Of a DNA stretch of 64,000 nt, positions 60,401 through 64,000 are shown in pieces. The notes under the pieces were generated by a model, which searched no databases, was not told where the DNA came from, and was given only the letters and a program-made list of their open reading frames with translations. Position numbers and translations under genes: made by a program. Position 1 is the stretch's first letter, and each line of letters starts with the position of its first letter. This stretch comes from Scolanthus callimorphus (taxonomy: Eukaryota > Cnidaria > Anthozoa > Actiniaria > Edwardsiidae). The stretch covers positions 9,289,978-9,353,977 of the forward strand of contig CM066923.1 of assembly GCA_033964015.1 (NCBI GenBank), written 5' to 3'.

Positions 60401-63400
60401 TGGTACCTCTATTAAGCGGCCACCCTCGGGACCGAGCCAAGTGACCGCTTAATGAGAGGTAGTACATGAAAAGATGCACTGTAATCGAAATGGTATAAAC
60501 AATCATTAATGGGACCGGAAAATAATGGCCGCTGAATAGAGGTGTTAAATACAGTACTTGAGTGACACATATTTTGGGACTTAAAAAGTGGCCGCTTAAT
60601 AGAGGTACCACTGTATTTCTTTGAAGCACTTCACAACGTAGCGCAAGTCCAAAAACAGAAACCAAACACGCCATCTAGAGCTTCGGTATTATCACGCAGC
60701 TCAAATACTGTATATTTTCTACGCGCGCAGCTTTTGCGCTTGCTGATGGTTTTTACAAATTCCGTTGTCAGCTACAAAGTTCACGGCCTGTTTTTTTATC
60801 TATGCAAAGAGTAAGAATACAACCAGCACTGTGCGCGCAAAAAAAATTACAGTAGGCATTCCAATTACGGGAACAAAATGCAAACTTAAGAAAAAATCCT
60901 TTATGCGTTTTTTTCCCGGGATCGGTACCAGCTACCTTAAATATTTTCTCATGACATAAATACATCGAGTGCCATGATTATTTAAAATTCTGATGGCGAA
61001 ACGTTATGAATAAATGAATGGAAATAAACTTGGATTCGAGATTGCGCTCTATCACATACCTCTCTAGCTTCCTCGATTGCACCCTCGATCTCTTCCGGTG
61101 CGATGCTCAGCCTCAGGCCCTTCAGTCTCGCCTCCATCTCACGGTCAAACTCATCACGGCGGCCCGACTCACGCTCCTCGCGTTCGCGCTCACTTTCTTC
61201 CGCGTAGGCCTGGGAACGGGTGAAAAAAAAAATCGAGATATTTAAATTACGCACATCTGTGAAACGCACGAGTCAGGTTTTCCCAGTGCCTTTGTTTCGA
61301 ACGTCTTGGTTTTAGAGATTTTGGATTGTGATCGCAGACTCTTGTACTGAAAGCTGTGTAGGCATTAATAATAGCCACTTTGCAGGGAAGTCCTTTTGGA
61401 TATTTCAGTGCGCTTTTTTGTGTTTTGTAAGGAAAGGTTTTTGTTCTTCAACATATACATCGAGTCCGTAAGTGAAAGAGTTTCTTGCTTCGACAATAAG
61501 TAGCAAAAGCGGCCACGGTGTTTGAAGTAATATAGCAGATTTCGTATGACTGTGAAAAGTGCCGCGAAAGAGTTGTTCCGCGCCGCGACCGTGACCGTAC
61601 CTCGACTACACGATTTCATTCGGTATCTACAGCAGGTCAGGTTCCGTACGGTGCTTTTCACAGTCATACGAAATCTGCTCTATATCAAACACTAGAGAGC
61701 GTGTTTCATCGCGTATCCAATTCTTCTTCACGCTTATGATTTCATTTGTTTAAGCTTGATGAATTATTAATGAGTTAGAGAACGATTTGGGAAAATTCAA
61801 AACAACTTTAAAGGGGCACTTGCACGCTTAATTTTCGTACAACCTGTCAAAAAATAAATCTAATTCTAACCACCAAAAATACATTTAACTTTACCGGGAA
61901 TAACCAAAATAACAGTCCAGGTTTGTTAAATGACTTTTTAACTGTCAATTCAATACAAATCTATAGTGTTTTTATCTATTATTAAGAGGATGGAATTGGA
62001 TTGCGATTTGAATTATTTGCTTGTAAGGCAAGCATTTGAGTGCCCCTTTAAACCCTATTATTCTTACCTTGGTAAGCTCGGCTATCAGTTTCTCTTGTTG
62101 TTTGGCCAATAAGATCAGGTCACGTTCCAGCTCATCGTCATCCGGGATATCAAGATCGATGACGTCACTAATGCCTACGGCCCGGGCCTCCTCGGTGTGA
62201 CGTCTAAAAACAAAAGACAGCAGTGAATACTTGAACATGCGTTGTAGATTCAGTACAACGGAATTTTGCAGTGAATTACCAACAAACAGTCTGAATAGTA
62301 GCGTTTGTCGTTGCTTTAGACAAAATTCACCCAGATCGCCGAATCTTGCCGCTAGCCAAAAGATGGCGTAGGCATGAGATTGAATTAGGAGCCTACCCTA
62401 CCAGGAGTGCTTAATTTAACGAAGACAAAAAGGTAATCGAGAGGTCCTAGAACAGCGTTGTCAGCGTTGTCCTAGAACAGCGTTGTCAATTGTTTTCATG
62501 CAGAACATTGTTCGCCGTTGAATGCTGACTGCGAAATACTAAAAGCTCGCATTCATTTTGCTGTCGACGGGGAAAACGACACCACCTATTAGCATTTGAT
62601 TCCAGATGTTATGTCTGTCCTCGCTTGATTATTCACCAAACAATGGGCAGTTTTTTCATGTGGAATTTAAAATGTCCGAGCAACAAACAAAAACTCACTG
62701 GGCTAGATTTAATCAAATTACAATTGTATAATTTTATTTATAAGTGAGTTATTATTTTTGAATTACTGTAATAAAGCGGCTTTAGGCCTTGCCTTTAGCC
62801 ATTTACAAACAAAATGTTTGGTCACTTTGATTTGCCCAGTAAACAGAGCTCAGAATGCGCAGCAGATATGTTTTGCCAATGCTTGATCGGGAAGGGAGTT
62901 GGCATAATGAATTCTTAAGCTTTTCCTCACGAAAATATTTAACACATATATTCTGAGGCAATTTTTCGGTGTATTTTCCATGCTCTATGTGAAAGAAACC
63001 TTTTGGCTTGTACGACGTAGCAACAGTAACAAGGGAGGAAGAACAATGAATGTGGGATCGATAAATTGACTAGAATGCGTTCATGAATATCAATCCAAAT
63101 CTTGTTCACTTCATCATGGATTGGATTCTAAACCTGTCGCCTTCAAACTTCGTATTTTACCAAATTCGGGCGCTCTTTTCAGTGGTACAAACGATGTTAG
63201 GTAACTTGCCGATTGAAATTTCGAATGTTCAAGTAGCGCCGACTTATACAATTATCTTTCGGAAAGTTTAAGACAAAGTAGGTATATAAGCTAAGACCTA
63301 AAGAGTGTTAAACGAAAGTTTAAAAAACTCAAAGTCTGACGCCAGAGCTTATAAAAAATTGGGAACATATAAATTCAGTTCATTATTTTATTTACCTCTT

Positions 63401-63439
63401 GAGTTTATGCTTTTGATAATCACAGCGGGGTTTCAACAT
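48182..63439 (-). CDS. 19-exon gene for a 1,228-residue coiled-coil protein with a globular C-terminal segment
   Basis: Hand-built model on the minus strand. Exons in transcript order: 63439-63396, 62203-62068, 61209-61060, 60289-60092, 59548-59261, 58436-58203, 58131-58030, 57799-57617, 56755-56528, 55294-55208, 54843-54679, 53944-53781, 53413-53251, 52471-52325, 51866-51725, 51195-50618, 50509-50303, 49708-49551, 48494-48182. All introns are GT-AG except one probable GC-AG, every phase matches, and the sum is 3,687 nt, so exons are unlikely to be missing. Residues about 20-760 are Glu/Lys/Arg/Gln-rich heptad-like helices with recurring segments of the form L..H....L..L...Q.....L..RL..RR..K. 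Residues 764-810 are a Ser/Pro/Thr-rich hinge, 811-1072 are mostly globular, and 1125-1225 are coiled coil again. There is no signal peptide or membrane segment, so it is probably cytoplasmic or cytoskeletal. I cannot name an ortholog; the first exon is the least certain part. Confidence 0.85.
48766..49070 (+). repeat. Interspersed repeat with ATATCAAACACTAGAGAG ends
   Basis: 48766-48910 is a palindromic block (ATATCAAACACTAGA... / ...TCTAGTGTTTGATAT). It is followed by TTGATGAATTATTAATGAGT. The same start and tail occur, shortened, at 61681-61800. Both copies lie in introns of the coiled-coil gene. Confidence 0.65.
49551..49708 (-). CDS. Coiled-coil gene, exon 18
   Basis: The acceptor is ATTTTATCGCAG/GGC, preceded by an A-containing branch-like stretch. 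It is in phase 0 and joins the exon ending at 50303. The donor CGC/GTAAGT leaves phase 2, matched by the last exon. It encodes a basic-acidic helix beginning GITERLARKNAFLTRAKLK. The frame stays open well upstream of this acceptor through a 33-bp repeat, so a longer alternative form of the exon is possible. Confidence 0.75.
49852..50080 (-). repeat. 33-bp tandem repeat in the intron before exon 18, coding-like
   Basis: About seven copies centred on AGATCTTG at exact 33-bp spacing (on the plus strand CAAGATCT at 49878, 49911, 49944, 49977, 50010). On the minus strand each unit reads RSCEEEVKKRA-like, 11 residues. The frame is open from 50020 into exon 18, with one TGA where other units have CGA. 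A separate exact 25-bp duplication lies at 49803-49852. Confidence 0.8.
50303..51195 (-). CDS. Coiled-coil gene, exons 16-17: unassigned globular segment
   Basis: Two exons (51195-50618 and 50509-50303) encode about 260 residues unlike the rest of the protein. They are rich in hydrophobic and aromatic residues, with little heptad character. Notable stretches are SEQDWVSMLLGSPLFERV, DAQWICSGDLVPVDI, FVVYRFGVFVTNML, and a cluster NAFRRSFFYEHARKILFVR followed by VGDFVVVIIHCLAHIKV. These look like a compact alpha-helical domain. I do not recognise the family. The preceding exon (51866-51725) is a Ser/Thr/Pro-rich linker, which supports a separate folding unit. Confidence 0.8.
51325..51605 (+). 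repeat. Interspersed repeat, copy 2
   Basis: Homologous to 15545-15790 by ordered shared blocks. This copy has gained two to three direct copies of TTGCTTCTAGATAG. It lies in the intron between exons 15 and 16. Confidence 0.6.
52539..52662. mobile_element. MITE, GAGCGGATTTCA family copy 3, TA duplication
   Basis: Ends GAGCGGATTTCATGTGAC / GTCATCTGAAATCCGCTC with TA flanks (52537-52538, 52663-52664). It lies in the intron between exons 14 and 15. Confidence 0.85.
52957..53231. mobile_element. MITE with GGGACGG ends and TTA duplication
   Basis: GGGACGGATCATTAG at the left and CTAATGGTCCGTCCC at the right pair over about 28 bp, flanked by TTA (52954-52956, 53232-53234). A 3-bp duplication suggests PIF/Harbinger type. 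The interior repeats GGATTTTTTTT. It ends about 20 bp from the donor of the exon at 53251. Confidence 0.75.
55455..56351. mobile_element. MITE expanded by an internal 67-bp minisatellite (12 copies)
   Basis: Ends GAGCAAATTTCGTATGACTG / GTCATACGAAAACTACTC with TA flanks (55453-55454, 56352-56353). Inside, a 67-bp unit containing CCATATCTACAGCAGACC is repeated 12 times at exact 67-bp steps from 55543 to 56280. The relative at 61533-61680 has a single unit. Intron between exons 9 and 10. Confidence 0.9.
56528..56755 (-). CDS. Coiled-coil gene, exon 9, ending at a probable GC-AG splice donor
   Basis: 76 codons of charged helix (for example REAQKRALVDK and AKAEARAQAAETRQ). Reading through the end gives a stop within seven codons. 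The nearest GT donor would leave phase 1 and create a stop in the next exon. The donor AAG/GCACGT, close to the GC-AG consensus AG/GCAAGT, keeps the frame and joins the phase-0 exon 55294-55208. The following intron carries the 67-bp minisatellite. Confidence 0.75.
56797..57100 (+). repeat. TAA microsatellite with adjoining retroelement-like tail
   Basis: (ATA)n at 56797-56817 is followed by GTTTATATAGCGC and CTCAAAGCGCTTTACA. The layout resembles a retroelement 3' end next to its simple-repeat tail. No coding part found. Intronic. Confidence 0.4.
59089..59204. repeat. Near-perfect 116-bp hairpin in an intron
   Basis: The left arm CGCTTGGGTTATCTGTCTCA... pairs with the right arm over about 50 bp with a single substitution and a small inner mismatch. 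The apex loop is about 8-10 nt. It lies between exons 5 and 6. Both strands would fold. Confidence 0.85.
59639..59845. mobile_element. MITE, AGGCCCAT family copy 2, TTAA duplication
   Basis: Left AGGCCCATGAGCACC, right CTATGGGCCA, with TTAA on both sides (59635-59638, 59846-59849). It shares the CAAAGG(C/T)TCCCGGTTG block with the copy at 1244. Intronic. Confidence 0.7.
60399..60613. mobile_element. pogo/Tigger-like MITE with repeated end motif
   Basis: Ends (CA)TGGTACCTCTATTAAGCGG / CCGCTTAATAGAGGTACCACTG, with TA after the right end. Two further inverted copies of the CCGCT(T/G)AAT(G/A)AGAGG motif lie inside. The TACCTCTATTAAGCGGCCA style of end is known from pogo/Tigger-type elements. Intronic. 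Confidence 0.7.
61533..61680. mobile_element. MITE with a single 67-bp unit (relative of 55455-56351)
   Basis: Arms GCAGATTTCGTATGACTG / CAGTCATACGAAATCTGC, TA flanks (61531-61532, 61681-61682). The interior has one TATCTACAGCAGGTCAGG segment with CGCGACCGTGACCGTACC. Intronic. Confidence 0.85.
61807..62052. mobile_element. MITE with TTTAAAGGGGCACT ends
   Basis: Perfect 14-bp inverted ends around 246 AT-rich bp. The TTTAAA at each end could include a TTAA target duplication. It stops 15 bp before the donor of exon 2 of the coiled-coil gene. Confidence 0.75.
62068..62203 (-). CDS. Coiled-coil gene, exon 2
   Basis: Encodes an acidic stretch (GISDVIDLDIPDDDELERD) followed by the first helical segment. 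The acceptor is a TTTTGTTTTTAG tract and the donor is CCAAG/GTAAGAA. The donor lies only 15 bp from the end of an intronic MITE (61807-62052). The exon enters in phase 2 and leaves in phase 0. Confidence 0.8.
62965..63045 (+). repeat. Empty-site relative of the 42,430-42,625 locus
   Basis: TGTATTTTCCATG(C)TCTATG..., then CGACGTAGCAACA and AGGGAGG, match the two flanks of the MITE at 42448 without the insert. Confidence 0.65.
63396..63439 (-). CDS. Probable first coding exon of the coiled-coil gene
   Basis: A 44-nt exon beginning MLKPRCDYQK and ending in a strong donor (CAAGAG/GTAAAT). It leaves phase 2, exactly what the next exon (62203-62068, which opens with one completing base) needs, and the junction reads through as KLKRRHTEEA. 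An in-frame TAA lies directly before the ATG, so translation starts here or a splice acceptor lies inside. No rival upstream exon was seen between 62,240 and 64,000. The short length keeps confidence moderate. Confidence 0.5.
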
Positions 63440-63623
63440 TTAGGGGTTAACATCACAATAGGACAATAAAGCGGAGATTTTCGCGTTTTTTTTCTTGCTC
63501 AGGACTTGCACGACGACTTCCTTTAGAAATGGCAATTCAACCATATTCGTCTTTCAATTCTCATTCCTTCTCAAGCAGTGGTACAGTGCGAATCTTTCAC
63601 AGTTTCACTCAGAATTTTCTGTG
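63440..63623. promoter_or_regulatory. Possible bidirectional promoter region
   Basis: 184 bp separate the probable start codon of the minus-strand coiled-coil gene from that of the plus-strand secreted-protein gene. No other gene lies between them, so 5'UTRs and promoter elements for both must be here, overlapping, or in undetected upstream exons. No clear TATA box was seen. Confidence 0.35.
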
Positions 63624-63756
63624 ATGATGCTCAGAAGTTCAAAACTCACGCTCTTTATTGTGGGAGTGCTGTTCTGCGGAGCAACTCTTGCTTCAAACAA
63701 CTCTTCTTGCCGAAAAAGAGTTTCTATCGAAGAGCGAATGGCTTCTTTGGAGAAAG
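63624..63756 (+). CDS. First coding exon of a secreted or membrane protein (partial gene)
   Basis: Begins with two adjacent ATGs. It encodes a signal peptide (hydrophobic core LTLFIVGVLFCGATLA), then an Asn-glycosylation site in SNNSSC and a charged stretch (KRVSIEERMASLEKG) that could begin a coiled coil. The exon ends in a donor, AAAG/GTAGGA, in phase 1. The rest of the gene lies beyond 64,000, so no family can be assigned. The frame is open further upstream, but the signal peptide defines the likelier start. Confidence 0.55.
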
Positions 63757-64000
63757 GTAGGATTTGTGATCGATATTTTCAATTTCCTGATTGCTAAATG
63801 CATCCTTTAAGGTTACACCAAACCTTCGTGGTAGTTTCCTTTACATTAATGGAATTATTTAGCGAAAAAAGTCCGGCGTAGCTTGACAAGTGATACGTCA
63901 GTTTAGCTTCGCCTCAACCACGGCAATTTTATTTATTTGATAAAACAAATTTTAGTGAGTCAATGACGATTCTTCGCGAAGCTTTCCACCGTTTTAATTC

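Overview
The window looks like eukaryotic, intron-rich, AT-rich nuclear DNA from an early-branching animal, most probably an anthozoan cnidarian such as a stony coral or sea anemone. This rests on three things: short phase-matched exons with GT-AG borders, an intronless class A GPCR, and a very high density of short inverted-repeat DNA transposons. The species call is inference; nothing in the sequence names it. There is no operon structure, rRNA, convincing tRNA or CRISPR array.

Left part (1 to about 44,000): almost entirely non-coding and built from mobile-element debris. I find MITE-like elements with clear terminal inverted repeats and, in many cases, target-site duplications (TA, TTAA, 5 bp or 8 bp). 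There are also foldback hairpins, a 1.15-kb element whose two ends carry mirror-image arrays of a short motif, an 0.8-kb GGATCC-rich minisatellite, a CATATG-type simple repeat split by a hairpin element, and the 3' end of a non-LTR retrotransposon. Only a few exon-like islands (2543-2620, 17083-17174, 21778-21874, 24162-24337) hint at genes, and none could be assembled into a model.

Middle (44,099-45,203): one clear gene, an intronless-CDS rhodopsin-family GPCR of 357 residues on the plus strand, with a 5'UTR splice acceptor just upstream.

Right part (48,182-63,439, minus strand): a 19-exon gene that I assembled by hand. Every intron phase agrees and the coding sequence totals 3,687 nt, or 1,228 residues plus stop. 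It encodes a long charged coiled-coil protein carrying an unplaced, mostly globular segment of about 260 residues near the C terminus. Its introns are full of MITEs, a 67-bp minisatellite, a 33-bp coding-like repeat and a near-perfect hairpin. Its probable start codon lies 184 bp head-to-head from the first coding exon of a plus-strand secreted or membrane protein (63,624-63,756, running off the window), which suggests a shared promoter. The coiled-coil gene and the GPCR are convergent.

No multi-gene biological system is evident. The most notable signals are the coiled-coil protein with its unassigned domain, a MITE whose interior has expanded into a 12-copy minisatellite while a relative 5 kb away keeps the unexpanded form, and two repeats that preserve pre-insertion 'empty sites' for elements elsewhere in the same window.
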